A stretch of DNA of 64,000 bases, taken from Syngnathus acus (lineage: Eukaryota > Chordata > Actinopteri > Syngnathiformes > Syngnathidae). The notes under the pieces are model-generated. The model was not told where the DNA came from, did no database searches, and worked only from the letters and a program-made list of their open reading frames with translations. Numbering within the stretch: the first letter of the stretch is position 1; each line of letters begins with the position of its first letter. Location: NCBI RefSeq assembly GCF_901709675.1, contig NC_051101.1, positions 5,912,501-5,976,500 of the forward strand, read 5' to 3'. Position numbers and translations under genes: made by a program. Below are positions 13,101 through 27,700 of this stretch, one piece after another.

Positions 13101-15667
13101 AAAAAAGAGCAAGCTTCAAAGTGAAAAGACCCAAATGATTATTCATTTTCATCGCGCTCATATAGCATCCCCACAATGTTGCCCCTTGCATACTCATCAT
13201 TCCATATGCTTCCAAAACAACTCAAGTCCAGTCAGATAGGAGACCACAAGGAGAGTGAACAAAGAGCAGCAAAATGGGGGAGTCATCGCTGATTAAATGA
13301 GCCTCCTAAAAATGCACTTTTGTGTCTGCTCAGTGCCTTTGTGCTTTTCTGTCCCCTCAACAGCAGCAAACACACTCTGCAGTCCAGCCAGTCAGTCCAT
13401 CATTCAGGCTGCCAGCTTTGCCCTCACAGTCCATCCCTCGCTGTTCTCCTCTGCGAGGCCCCCGCTTCGGCCACAGCCTGTTATATAAAGCCATTTCATT
13501 TAGCAGACGTCCCTAAGCTCCTTTGTATGTTGGCATTCAGTCTCCATTAAGCAGGATTTTATTTGTACGATGAGAGTGGAGTACGGCATCTTGACTATAG
13601 TACAGTTCTAGCCCACAGGTTTGTACTGATACAGACCCACACAGTGCCCCAAAGGACTAAAGCATTATCCTGGACATTAAAAAAGGAGAAAAGAAAGAAT
13701 AATTACTTTGATCTCAGGCTTTCCCTTGACTAAGCTTTTCTCTAGAAAAATAGTTACAGCTATACACAAACAGGAGGAGTATATGTTGTAACTGGAAATG
13801 ATCTCCTCGAAAGAGTTCCGAAAGTGTGTCGTTGCAATTACATTCACCTTTCTTCTTCACCTCAGGTGGTTGGAGGGAAGATGACAGAATCTGGTAGACT
13901 TTGTGCTTTCATCACGAAAGTGAGAAAAGGAAGTCTTGCGGATACTGTAGGGCACCTTAGACCAGGTATTCAGAAAAAATATATATTTACAGTGTATTAA
14001 ACTACATTTTGTGCGTAAACATGGGAGTTTAATGAAATGTGATCATTTTACAGGTGACCAGGTGCTGGAATGGAATGGAAGGCTTTTACAAGGAGCCACA
14101 TTTAAAGAAGTTTACAATATAATTTTAGAATCCAAGCCTGAACCACAAGTGGAACTGGTGGTCTCACGGCCCATCGGGTGAGTGCTCACAGCCCTATTCA
14201 ACGTGTCACCCTGGTCCTTACATCATACATGTGTATGTACCTAAATGTTTTTACATCCGATATAATTATTATATAGAATATGATGTTCCAGGGATCGAGT
14301 ATTCCCTCAGACTTAGAGATGTTTTGGGGGGGGATAAAAGGATTCCACTCAATGCCTGCGAATTATGCATATTAATTTGCAATGTTGTATCTACCTAGTC
14401 TCAGATTAATGTTGCTACCAAGGATTAGATTAACAGTAGCCTGCTCCCTTAAATAAACGTATTCTTTGTTGAGATAACATAGCTTGTGTTCTCACTCTAT
14501 TTCTTTCTTTCTCAAGCCTCATATGAGAACATTCCACACACACAACGGCAATTTTAAAACGAATCCATTTCTGTCTATCCTGGTTTGTGCTGCGAAAGGG
14601 TCTGCTGTACGAATGAAGACTAATGTTGTACTTAGTGTCATTAAAGCACAGCGCATTCAGCATTAGCTTATTGATTCGCTTGACCTCATTCTTTTTCTTT
14701 TACACTCACACATTCTTTTCCCCCACCCCCAGAGATATTCCAAGGATACCAGACAGCACACATGCACAACTGGAATCAAGTGAGTCACATGCCTTTTCCA
14801 TATCAAAATCCAACTGTGGTGAACTAATCAATCAAGTATAGAATCTGGTACAACTTTACAATAAATATATTCTTGTGTGGGTTTTAAAAATGTCTGATGC
14901 GTGTAGGTAAGTTAACAATTATATTAAATGACACTTAAATAATGAGCAGTATTTATGTTGGCACTCTACCATGTTTAAGTTACATAAATGCTTTAATGAT
15001 ACTCGTATTTTTTATTACAAAGTTATTATTAACTAGTTATTTTAAGCTATTTATAAGCTCCTCACAAAAACAATTGTAAAATACCCCAAATCTGCATGAA
15101 ATTCTACTTCAGTCTGCCTCTGCGTTACACCAACACATTTCTATCATTCCTTAATTTCTTAATCTCTTTTATCATGTTTCCTAAATGTCTGCTTTTTCAG
15201 GTTCAAGTTCTTTTGAGTCCCAAAAAATGGATCGTCCATCCATTTCTGTCACCTCCCCCATGAGTCCCAACATGCTGAGGGATGCTCCCCAGTACTTGTC
15301 AGGACAGCTTTCAGTAAGTGACCTTACAGTGACATATGGTCTATGAAAAATCCTTAGTGATAAATGACCTCATCCATTGGTGAGATGAATTGTGAACTTG
15401 AGCCACATCCAACAGATATTTTTCTCCCTTGATATGATATTCAATGCACATTGACACCACTCGAGAAAATGGTGTGTGAGTTTGTTAAGTAAGGCAAACG
15501 GGCACAGAATCACATCTATTTTACAATCCGACTCCAGATGGTCAGTGATACGATGTGTCCATTTTCGAGATTGAAAACCTTGCCTGGGATGAATGGGTTA
15601 AACTAGTGCGCTGAAATATAACATGAACTAATTATATCAATTTAAATTTATAAGAAAGATGTTTGTG

Positions 15668-15739
<72 letters not shown>

Positions 15740-18700
15740 TGTGTTTGTGCATGATTATATGTGTTTTGAGCAATGATAATTTAGAAATTTGAAATTACTG
15801 AAATATTTTTTAGTCTGTGTTTAAAATATTTGCGGGGATAACGGCATAGGTTTGGCGCTAAAGTCAGGTAATTGCACATTCGTAACATCTTATAAGCAGA
15901 AAAGTGATCTTTGGAAAAAAATCATAGCGCCCTATGCACACATCTGTTTCTGTGTTTGGGTGAATTGTGAGTTGATGTTGTTTTGTGGGAATTTGGTTTC
16001 ATTGCATTACCTTTGTTGTTAATTTTGCTTATCCAGAGCCAAAGCCTTAGTAGAAGAACACCGCCTATTCCCCCTAGGGTCCAGGTAATGGGCCCTATCT
16101 GATGGGCACTCTCTATTTGGTCTTTGCTCTTTGACTGTTGACTGGGCTTTTTCTGTTTCCATATTTGGGAAAATGCATTTCCAGGGAAATTAATGCTTCG
16201 TGTTTCCCTGTCAGTGCAGTGCCTTGTGTTACGTTATGATTTTCTGCTATCACCATTTTGATTGGAGTTATGATGTATTGCTCATTTTAACCCATTCATG
16301 TCAGTCTGCCTAGGCAGTGCATGCCCTAACTAATCCAAAAAAATGTTTCCATTACCTTGTTGAATTTGCTGATATTCCATCTTTTTAATACATATGAGAG
16401 CTTGAACTACACGGTTGCAGGAGGCTTTTCAAGGACAGAGGCCTAGAGTTATTTTCCACTTCATAATACTAAAATAAACCCATAACTCCATAATCGCACG
16501 CACGCACATACGCACGCACGCACACACGCATGCACACACACACACAACATATTTCTCATGAAATAGTTTTCCTTGTGTGTATTATAGTGATGCAGTAGTG
16601 TAAATCATTATTAATCCAGTTTTGTTGAACTTGTTTTGCTACCAAAACAGTTGAACATTTAGTTTTACAGCCAATTATCATTTATCTTCCAGATAGAAGT
16701 GCACGTGACTATTGCACATTTAAAATTAATAAAGATGTGGAGCCTGTCTTTTACAGCAATATTTGACATCTTGGATAGAAGTACTGTCTAACTCTGTGAC
16801 AATTAATGGAATTGGGGTTAAACATTTTGATTGTTCAGCGTGTCCCACCATTTTGCACAAAAAGCTGAATAGGTTCTTATAGACAGCCGTTTTGCACGCT
16901 GAACTCATCGACAGAAAGAATATTAGACCTTGGTGTGTGCTTGCGTGTGTGTGTTTGAATATCAGTTCCTCAATAAGTCTGAGGGGTAAAAGATATATGT
17001 TGAATTTCATTGGAGTTCTTAAACTTAAACTTGTGTTAACATTAATGTCAATAATAATAACATAAATATAAATTATAACTTCTTCAATTCATTTGATTAA
17101 TTTTTAAGCATGTGTTAGTTGACCCAAAGAAATGTGTAAAACATCGTCCACACGATCATGGAACGACATCAGACAATAAGGTTGTGCGTATACAGTAAAA
17201 GGGAGTAATCAATAAGAATTTGAATACATTAAAAGCTGATGCAAATGCGAGATTGATCTAATTACTCACGAGGTTTTGTAAAAGTTGTGGCTATTGTGCC
17301 AAAAATAGACAACTGTAGCCCGAGAATTCACATCAAGTATTTTGTGTGTTGGTATCGACTAAACTTTTAAAAAGGGCAAGAGTAGAACTTAGTGACAACA
17401 TTTTAAAAACTGCTAGGAAATGGGTCCCATTGTCATGATACACAGATTAGAATTGGGATACCTTCGGATAAATGGTGTATTTTGAATTGATAGAGGAAAC
17501 GCTCAAATCGATTGGGTTTGCTATCAAATAGCACATATTTAAATCAGCTTTTGCCACAGGAGCACCAATTTCTTGTGTTTTGACTCTTTTATAACTTACT
17601 GTATTTTGTTTGTTTTTTGAAATATTTTCTCACAAATCATTAATCACGTCATGATGATTGACATGCAGTATTCTTAGTGTTTTTGACATTTAAATTTATG
17701 TAAAACAATTCTGATAACAAACTCCCGTCTGTTTTTCCTCAACTGTTTTTCCTCAACAAACTTGCCTTGGCTACATTCTTTTAAATTGCTGCATGGATAG
17801 CTTGTAGTTTTATTTGCTGGTGCAAACCCTTTCCATTATCATATTCTTGAAGAAGTATGGACAAAAACTTAGAAGATGTCCTTTTGTTTTCATCTCACCC
17901 AATTGCTTTCAGGCCTCTGTTACGAGTTTTACCTCTTCTAAGTGTCTGCTTTTGGAGTCCATACTTCCCTTTTTACCACCTTTGATTACTCTTGCAAGAG
18001 CATGATTGATTTGTCAATATCGGTGCCCTTTGTCCAATATCGGAGACATTATTACAGATAACATCATCACTGCTAGATGGCTTTATAGAAATGCTGGCAA
18101 TATTAGAGCGTCTTTTTCTGGAGTAGTTCTATCTTTGATTAAATGAAATCAATACATTAATGCCAGCATTATTAATGATCTTATATTCTAATCAAGTACT
18201 TTTAAGCACGTGACTTCACAAGATAGTCATCTTGGTATATACATGAGAGGACCCCACATTGTAGTCGACAACTGGAAATAATAGTGCATGCCAAGATTGA
18301 ACCGAGCGAGCCTGGTGAAGTTGTCTTCTCCAGCATTATTCACAAAGTGTGTTTTTATCGCAACTTGTGTCTCAGATCGCTGTGACTGAATCATGTTTCT
18401 TTTCTGCACTTTTAGGTCAAACTGTGGTACGACAAAGTCGGCCATCAACTAATAGTCACCATACTGGGAGCCAAAGACCTGCCACCCAGGGAAGATGGTC
18501 GACCCAGAAATCCTTACGTGAAAATCTACTTTCTCCCTGATAGAAGGTGAGCGTAGGGACAGTTCCAATTTGTGGTAATCGAATTTGCTGTTCAGGGTCA
18601 TGTCCTTCTACACTTCTTTATCCTCAGTTGTCTGCACTGTACCATGGTGCATAATGATTTTGTGGTCCTTTCATGTTATGATTGTAAATCAAAATGATAA

Positions 18701-21700
18701 TTATTCTTCCCCCAGTGACAAAAGCAAAAGGAGAACAAAAACAGTAAAGAAATCCTTAGAGCCCAAGTGGAACCAGACCTTTATGTATTCCCCGGTACAT
18801 CGGAGGGAGTTTCGGGAGCGCATGTTGGAGATCACGTTATGGGATCAAGCCAGAGTGAGGGAAGAGGAGAGTGAATTCTTGGGAGAGGTAAGAAAGACAA
18901 AAAGACATCTCATCAGTGTGTGTGTGTGTCTCTCTCTCTCTTGCTCTCTCTCTCTCTCTGTCTCACCGCGAGCAAAAGTTTTCGTTTGGTTAATATGAAT
19001 TACTCAATGAGTGTTTGACACGGTCTGTAACCCGACTGTGGCTTTTCAAACGGATAGATACTCATTGAACTGGAGACAGCTCTTCTGGATGACGAGCCTC
19101 ACTGGTACAAGCTACAGACCCATGACGTGTCCTCCATCCCACTCCCGCGTGCCTCCCCAAACACACAACGTAGGCAGCTCCATGGAGAAAGCCCAACACG
19201 GCGGCTTCAGAGTGAGTGCCGACTTTTTCACCCAACCTGTCTGTCATAAAGCTCTGCTAAATTACAATGAGCGTTTATGTCCCAAGTATCACATCAACCA
19301 TACTGCTTTTGCTTTTGCAGACAAAGGCTCATATTCATACTCAGGTAAAGGTCCCGCAGTCAGGCAGAACCTTTCTATGGTGCATTTGAGTGCCTGTTGT
19401 GACGCATTGCTGTGGCTTGATTCTGTATCCCACATGCGTAAAGGGTGCATGTGTCTTTTCCCTCACATGGATTTCAATGTGGTATGAGCCAGTGTGTTAG
19501 TTCCACCCTTTTAAAATCCATCCAGGGTCGCAGGCAAAGGACCCTCTCACCTGTTAAATATCTACCAGTCCCCACCCTGCAACTTTTTCCTGCATTCGGC
19601 CCTAATGCTGTGCTCTAAAAATCCTGTAAAATCTCAGTCTGAAAGTCCTGACTGATATAAAGCACTTTCTTTCCCTGTGTGATATTTTCCATTACAAGTG
19701 CCTTAAAATTAGAAACACAATTCCGCTGTCTCACTTTGCTCCACTTGCATTGTGTGATTTGATTGTGACTGTTCTTTAAAGGGGAAGTCAACCCCAACAT
19801 TTTCTAATAATATCTACTGTTCAGCCTATCCAATCAAAACACAGTGTTCTGATTAATATTTCGTTTGCCGAATAAGAATTAAAGAAGCAAAACCCATTTG
19901 AGGGGGCAGCATTTTTGTCACTTGCTGTCGACCGAAAATGACATCACAGTCGCCAGGTCTCAGGTCAGAGCTAATCATGGCTCACCAGTTTTCTGAAGGT
20001 GAGCCGCAATTGGTTGTGTCCTGACAACTGTGATGTCATTTTCAGTGGCTGAATGGCCGCTGAATTGACTCATATTCCACAAACACAATATTAATCCGAA
20101 TGCCGTGTTTAGACTAGTCGGGGCACATACAACATATAGACAATTTTAGGGTTGACTTCCTCTTCAAACTGACGAGGATGTAGTCAGTCGTGTTAGTTTA
20201 AATGCTTTCAAAAAACCCAAATTGTATGTTTTGCATAGGCTTCCTGCGTCCCTTTTGTTGCTGTTGACTATCATTTAACACACCCAATATGCTTATGCAG
20301 TATTTTGTACTCTTGACAAATACTGTACTCTTGACAGTTTCTCTTAAAAAGCCTTTTCTGGGCACCTGATGATGACCACTGGAGGGTTGAAAGTGCTGAC
20401 AGCTACGAAATGTTTGCCACAAACTGAGGTGAAAGGTTGGAAGCAGCATTACATAGTGCAGCCCTTGTCATTTATAATAAAAAACAAAATGTCCACTTGA
20501 CTCAGCTATGACTGAAGATTGAAAGCACAGTGTAGATGTGCCTGTTTATTTTCTCTGATGATGTATAGAAATGTTCAGCCTTATCAGATTTTTGGGCAGC
20601 AAAACTGTTTAAAAAATCATTTGTGAACGATCAGTGTTTTTATTCAGCACGCAATGATGTTTGAAATAAGTCTTTCATTCAAACATATTAAAATCTTTTT
20701 CCATTTTTCTCTATCTTTATCTCGAAGGATCCCAGAGAATAAGTGATGGCGAGATCTCAGACTATGATTGTGAGGACGGTGTTGGTGTAATAACAGGTAA
20801 CACGCACATATTGATATTACTGCATATACTTATGTCTGAGTTGGCCCGGAACGGGTCATTTTAGCCTCAGTATTAGTGAGATATAGATAGGATGAGTGAA
20901 TGTGCACCCAAGAGCAGCAGCAAGAAGAGACAGCAGCAAGCTTTTATCTGTAACATGCTGTTTGTGTCTTCTCACCAATTCTCCAACAGAACGCCCACGC
21001 TGAACATCAGAATGAGAGCTTGAGATAAAGTCACAGAAAAGCACAGAATTTCCCTGAGAAGCACTTGAAATCTAGCAACCTTGGTTTTATTTTTGTATTG
21101 CAGTCGACTCATGGTGTTTGGCTTTTCCAGGATTTTTTTTTTTTTTGGGGGGGTTTAGTAAAAACAAAATAAAAAATCTCCCAATGCATTTTTAATGGGC
21201 GTAAATTATATGTGGATTTTCGCTATTCGCAGGCTGGCAAAATACGTATCCCTCATGAATAGCAAAAATGTTTATATGGTAGATTTGTCATGAAGTAATA
21301 TCCACTTCCATGTTACATATTGCTACTTTTTTTCAATACCCTGTTTGTGTAAAGAACATATTTGACTTGACGTCCCCTGTGAAAACACCACTAGATCCAA
21401 GTTGTTTATAATTTGGTGCCGTTTCTTTCATTGACATGTTCACAGACTACCGACCGAATGGCAGAGACTTCCAGAGCTCCACTTTGTCTGTCCCGGAACA
21501 GGTGATGTCTTCTAACCACTGCTCCCGGTCTGCTGAAATACATCGCGCACGTTCACGCTCCCCCAGCGTTCCCCCACCTGCCAGGTAACAATCAATTAGT
21601 ATACGATTGGAATAACCTGCTTATTTTACATTTGTTATTATTGGCTTTTTTACTTTTATTTTTTTACCATACTTATTGTGATAGTCACATTATTTTATTT

Positions 21701-24700
21701 CTTGTAACCCATGGAAATTTCAATTAAATTGTAATCGCTATACTCCTCATCATATATCTTCAGGATCCTCTGGGTTATATGTAATTTATAATCAAATGAT
21801 ACTTTACTCTGAGTTTCTGAATTGCACAAGTGTATCTATTACATATATATTTGTTTCCAGTTTGAGTTGGAGGTTATGCATTATAGAGGCCGGGTATGGC
21901 AAGGTGGCACATGCTACCAAGAACTTGAAAGGAAGAAAAAGTGACCAGTAACTCGTCGCACTATTATTTGCTCTGCGCATTATATGTTTTTTTGAAATGT
22001 CCACTCATTGCCTTGGCACTATCAGACCATAGCTATTTTCCTTTTGTTCAGTTATTTTTCTTTAGGCTTACTCTACTATAAATCAGTGTCATTGACAGAG
22101 TAAACACACTTATATAAATTGTCTAGGTCAGGAGTCTGCTAAATCAGCTTTTTACCAAAAACATTCACTTAAAGAATTTATGAATGAATGACTTAAGATC
22201 ATTTTGAGTTCTCCTTTTTGATGTACTGTACTTTAAAAACAGCAACAAAAATAATTAACCATTGTGGTCAATCAAAATTGTCCATCTGCAGTAAATGTGC
22301 ATTTGACAACATGCTTAGTCTTATTTCCCCCTTTGAAGCAGTGTATATGAGTATTGAAGGTTTTTGCTATATTGATTTATCTCATTTGATTCTCCTCATC
22401 TGCTCCACTGTGAGTTTGTCCGCATCGAGCTCCCTCTACTTCCTATTGTCTACCTCTGTCTCCATCTCAGATCTATCTCTGTCTCCTCTCCTGCCTCCAT
22501 ATGGTCGCAGCCATTTTTTCACCCTCCCTCGAATCACACCTACTCAGTCTAGTGATACTCCCCAAAAGGTTAGATGCTGACCTAAACTTGCTTGCAAACT
22601 CAGTAAACATATTCCAAGCCAATGAACTGCAAACCTTCAATCCGCAGTCTTTTTTTTTTCTCCTCTCCAACTTCCATCTGAGTGTGGAGCACTTGGCACT
22701 TACACTGTGACTATAAGACTTGTTTTATTTCACCGAAGTCAACTTCATATGCAATAACTAAGTTTGATTTTCTTACTTCACATACAGTACCTAATTTAAT
22801 GTTGTAACTTATGTCAATTAAAAGGGGTGGAAACTATAATTAGCTCTTACAGATACACTCGAAGTTGACATTTTCAGTGCCATTAACCTTATGATGACTA
22901 GACTTTGTCTTCCAAGGACTTTCAGAAACAAAATAGATGAACAACAAAACACCTCACTCATCCATTTTCAGCATTGTGTTTTTTTGTTATCCTTCAGATA
23001 TTTTGGTTCCTGCCTTAAATTATCTATGCAGACCTTCAGGTAGCATCGACGGCCGTCCAGCCTTCAGTTCGTGACACATTCACATGAAGGAGTATGATTT
23101 TGCAAATGATCTGCTAACGAACGCTTAGTGGTTCGTTACGCGGTTCTGCCCTCTTCTTTTTGTTACCCTCCCTTGTGCGGGAGAAGAACACCCGATTCTG
23201 ATCAGCTGTGATATGATATTTTTTCCCAGCCGAAACCATCGTGTGTACCCAATCTGCCGTGAGGAAGCAGTCAGGTTACTGCGTTCCACTAGGATATCCC
23301 GTGCCTTTTCTGAGGGCGCCTACTCTTCTGACTATGACTTTGAGAGGTATTGACATGCAGTGCCGCTGCATCTGTGCATCCGCCATGTTGACGTCCCCCG
23401 TTGTTGATTTATTTATCTGTGATTGTGATGCCAGAAAAGGATATCCTGTTTGATATCGGTTTCTGCCAAGGAGACATCACTGCTCTGAAGTTGTGTAAAT
23501 GTACACGAATGGTACACAACTGCCTCTGTGCTTGTAGGCTGAGGCTCGGAGCTTCTTTATGTTGCTGTTGTCAGCTGTATGACTTTTCAGTAAATTGCTG
23601 GCCAGCACGTGACCATCGCTTTGTTGGCGCCCTTGTTTATGTTTCCCGTTTCCATTGTGCAAGCAGCTGTATGCCGATACAAGCTGTGCATGATTGTTAC
23701 TGTACCTCTTTATTGGCAGCTCCTTTTTGCACACCAATGCTTAGGCATCGAAAAAGTATTGCTTGGAGCAGCTGAGTAACTCTGTGAATGCTGTCCTTGC
23801 TCTTTGAATTATGATGTCCGGCTAGAATGTGATATTGAGCTGATAACACCAGTGTACCCCCAGGACCAATGCCAGTGCCCCAGTGCACAAATAAAATGAA
23901 ATATCCCACATGTTCCTTTGGCCAGAAACATTGTAAATGACTACTCAATCTTCTGCCATCTGACTTTCAGTCAGGAATTACACCGGTGCCTTTCTGTTCC
24001 CCCTTTGGGGCGGACAACTGATGAGTTCTTAGAACTCTTTCAAAGTGTTTGACTGTCTTTATTAAAGTGTCGCAAAATGTCCCCGAGGTTCAGCTGGACT
24101 CCAAATCACCACAGATGACCATTAACAAGAGTTCCATGTCCAAATTTCTTTTAAAGCAGCCGAGAAAGGAAAGTTTTCATTCGCTGAGGAATCCACTTCC
24201 CATCCCAGTGCTGTGTTTTGATGGCAGTCAGTCAGACTAAAAGTAGCAAAAAGGCTTGAAGTGGGATTAAGTGAGGAAATGTAAACTATTAAGGGACCTT
24301 TTGTTTTTTGGCAGGCTTATTTCGGGAATACCTTGCGATGAAGTGCACTGCTGTACCATGAGTGGGACACAGCAGTTGTATATGAGCATTATAACAAGCA
24401 ATCAAAGAAATACAAATTGCTGCCTGCCAGTATGTGCTTTTCCAAATAGCAAACATGGCAAGAAATTATCCAACTTGCTTTCTACCATACTAACAGCTCA
24501 TGACCTTGTTGACCATTACTGTGAATACTTTTAAAGGTGCCTTTTTAAGGTCACTAACTGATGAACCATCCTCTATCGAACACTCCAACGCCACACGATT
24601 TTCAACCGCACATTATTAAACAAGTTACAGGAAATATTTTGGTGTCTTGCTGGCTTATAAGAAGACATACCCACGGCTTTCCAAATTTATTCAAGTTTGT

Positions 24701-27700
24701 ATTTGTACTCATGCATGCTGACAAACCCAGTTTTGTGCCACATGGTGTATTATGTCTTACATCGATGTTTTTTTTTTCTTTTTTAAATGTATCATATTAA
24801 TTAGTGATAATTGTGTTAATCTTTTTTTACAGGTTATTTTGTATGGGTACCGAATGTGCCAAAAGTGTGCCAAAAATACAATTTTTTTTGTGACTAACAA
24901 CTAAATGCAATGTGAATTATAACCATCACTCGCAGAGCCACAAACATACTGCACATGGGCACGGAGCCAATAGCATGAGCACAAAGTCTTATACCTTGCA
25001 CACTTGTCATTTATTTAATCTCACAAGATGCCCATTAAAAAAAAATAACCCAAAAAATCTGCAGAATGATTAATAAAACTTAAATAATTAATGAAACATA
25101 CACTTATGTAATTTGTTACTGTAACACAAGTGTGTCTTTATTATTGCTAGAAAAAGGCCATGACTACATATAGTATTCCGATCATTACTGCAGCCCTTCA
25201 TGTCGACTGCTCCGTTCTCAGGTTGGAAAACATTTCTTACATAATACCATGAAATGTGTCAAGTAAAAACTGCTGACAATAGGCTAAAACATACCTCACT
25301 CGTGTGGTCCGCTAATGGCTTTCATCCGCGCTGACCTCCCTTCCAGCCTACTGTCCCCGCCACACGGGGCCCACTGAGTTCCTGCCTATCTTTCAATAAC
25401 TTCTATAGGAGCCACGGAGCCATGGATAGACACGAGTATCACAGCAGGTCCCGATCTGCAGACCAGCGGCCCACAATAGAGCGCCCCGCATCCCGATCAC
25501 GCTCCACTGAACGCCCCCACGACTCATCGATGATGAGGTCCATGCCGTCTCTACCGTCTGGGAGGTCAGCCCCTCCCTCACCTGCCATGACGAGGTGTGA
25601 CCCAGACTGGAGTCGTCAACCAACTCATCACAATTTCAGACTCTGGCCTTCGTTAGACAATGACTTCCCTGAGAAAGTTTAATTGTGAGGGAAAATAAGA
25701 TCAACATGAAGTTAGGATTGTCAGCATTTTTTGATCTTTCAAAATAATATACTGCTAACTTACTGATCCCCAGTTAGTTAACAAGCAGCATCAGTTAGCA
25801 GTACCACTATTTTTTAGACAATTAAATTGCTACATAAATGCTCATGATATGAGCTCATGTTACTTTAGGCCCCAGAAGGTAAACACACATGTTAAATGTG
25901 TTGACTAATCTCAAAGCAAATACTCACACTCACCCTGAACCAACTAACCCGACTAACCCAGAACCAATGAGGGAACTCATTTCACCACCGCCCAGCTTAC
26001 AGAATCCCAATACCTGCTCCCTTTCCTTATTTCACCTAAATGCACCCACCTTTCCCATTTGTGTTTTCATCACAAGAGTACTGATGCTGCATTTTCGTTA
26101 CATGTCCAAAGCACGCTAATCCTGGCACCAGATACCGTGCTGATTCATTTTGATTTTGGAACACACTGCTCATACACCTGTGTGAGTATAGCAGTGTTGG
26201 GCCCACTATACTTTTGTTTTGTTACTAACATGGACCGATGCTTTTGTAACCCTTTGATGGCATCCTCTGTTCGTTTTGTTTTCTGATTTGAGTTCAAGCC
26301 CTTTTGGAGACGGTCCGAACGCATGGTCGCAATGGTCTGCTGATTCTGCATTGAACTTTTTTTCTTCTTGCAGCTTGACGACTGACTGCACATGCGTTTC
26401 AGCGCCTCTTTTATTTATTTTTATTTTTTTGCAGCTCAGTTCCGAACAGTCGATGTGCCCCTTCACTCCCATGCCATGTGCCAAACGTCATTAAGTGCGC
26501 GTTGTCTTTAGGGATGCAAAGTGCACTGACTTCTTGATATGGTGTCAACTACCTCACGTTGACCTTAATTTGGTCCAAGTAAATAGTTGAATCAATGTAG
26601 ATTGAGTATATTAAATATGTATTACACATTCTATCATTATTTACTGATACAGGTTTCTTTCTGCCCTACGTTTTACATGTGTGCATCCATACGACCACTG
26701 ATTTGTGTCATACCTCACTTTCAATAACTTTGTGTCATATAGGGCGCACCCTCGTAGTGGATCAGTCCAGACCAGTCCAAACAGTACGCCAATGTCCCAC
26801 AGACGAGGTCGGCAACTCCCCCAGCTTCCATCCACCGGGAAAGACAGAAGTAAGTCACCCGGTTGTAATTTCTCGATTTATAATTGGTTTGTATGTGCAA
26901 ATTCTGTCCCTTGATAATATTGTGAGTTAGTTGTGCAATATCACTCAGATTTCGCAATGGGAATATTTAGGCTTCTTTTTCTTCTTTCTTGTGGTCTTAA
27001 TAATTAACTTACAAAGAATTTTCATAACATGTCGACGGTTCCTTTCTCATTTCCCTCGTAGAAGATGGAGACGAAGGACCCGATCCTTATGAAGGTTTGT
27101 ACCTATGTGTGAGGGTTTACGTCTTCAGAGTGAGGGGTGTTTGAGCCATAGCTCACGCTGAATACCCAAACTCTGTCTGTTATGGTGGTTGCAGATGTGG
27201 TTGATGTAGTGTAGTAGTGTACTCCCGTTTTGTCGAAATGTTGTTGCCGTGTTAGCCTGTCTGGATCCCAACATTAGTGTTCTCTTCTAGTGTGTCTTTG
27301 TTTTGTATTGTTTGTTAGACATTTGACCTACCTCAGACAACTTTCTACCTGATTATTTTTCACCAGTACGTTTGCCTCATTCTTCCTCTTCTAAAGTGAT
27401 ATTTGAAGATAAATAAATCGTTTTACACATGTGCTACAAAGGTTGCGATTAATTTCTTTTTTTTTTTTTTTAATTCTAATTCTTGGTGTGGTTTATGGTG
27501 ATTGGCGGGGAGGGCTGGGACAAAGCTTGCAGGAATTAAAAAGCACAGACAGTCCTGTAGGACTTGTCAAAGCATTTGCAAGACTCTTTCATCATTGTCA
27601 GAGTACATTAGGGCTTACCTTGTCTTCTCTATACGTAACTCTTCTCTCTGTTGCTCAGTCCTGCCTTCCTTCAGTAATTATTTCAAAGTTATGCTCTCAC

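Noticed and set aside
13360-13516. GC-rich stretch open in all three forward frames (QQQTHSAVQP... in the rims2 frame)
   Set aside because: The phase-0 reading has no suitable donor in place, and mammalian RIMs join the flanking exons directly.
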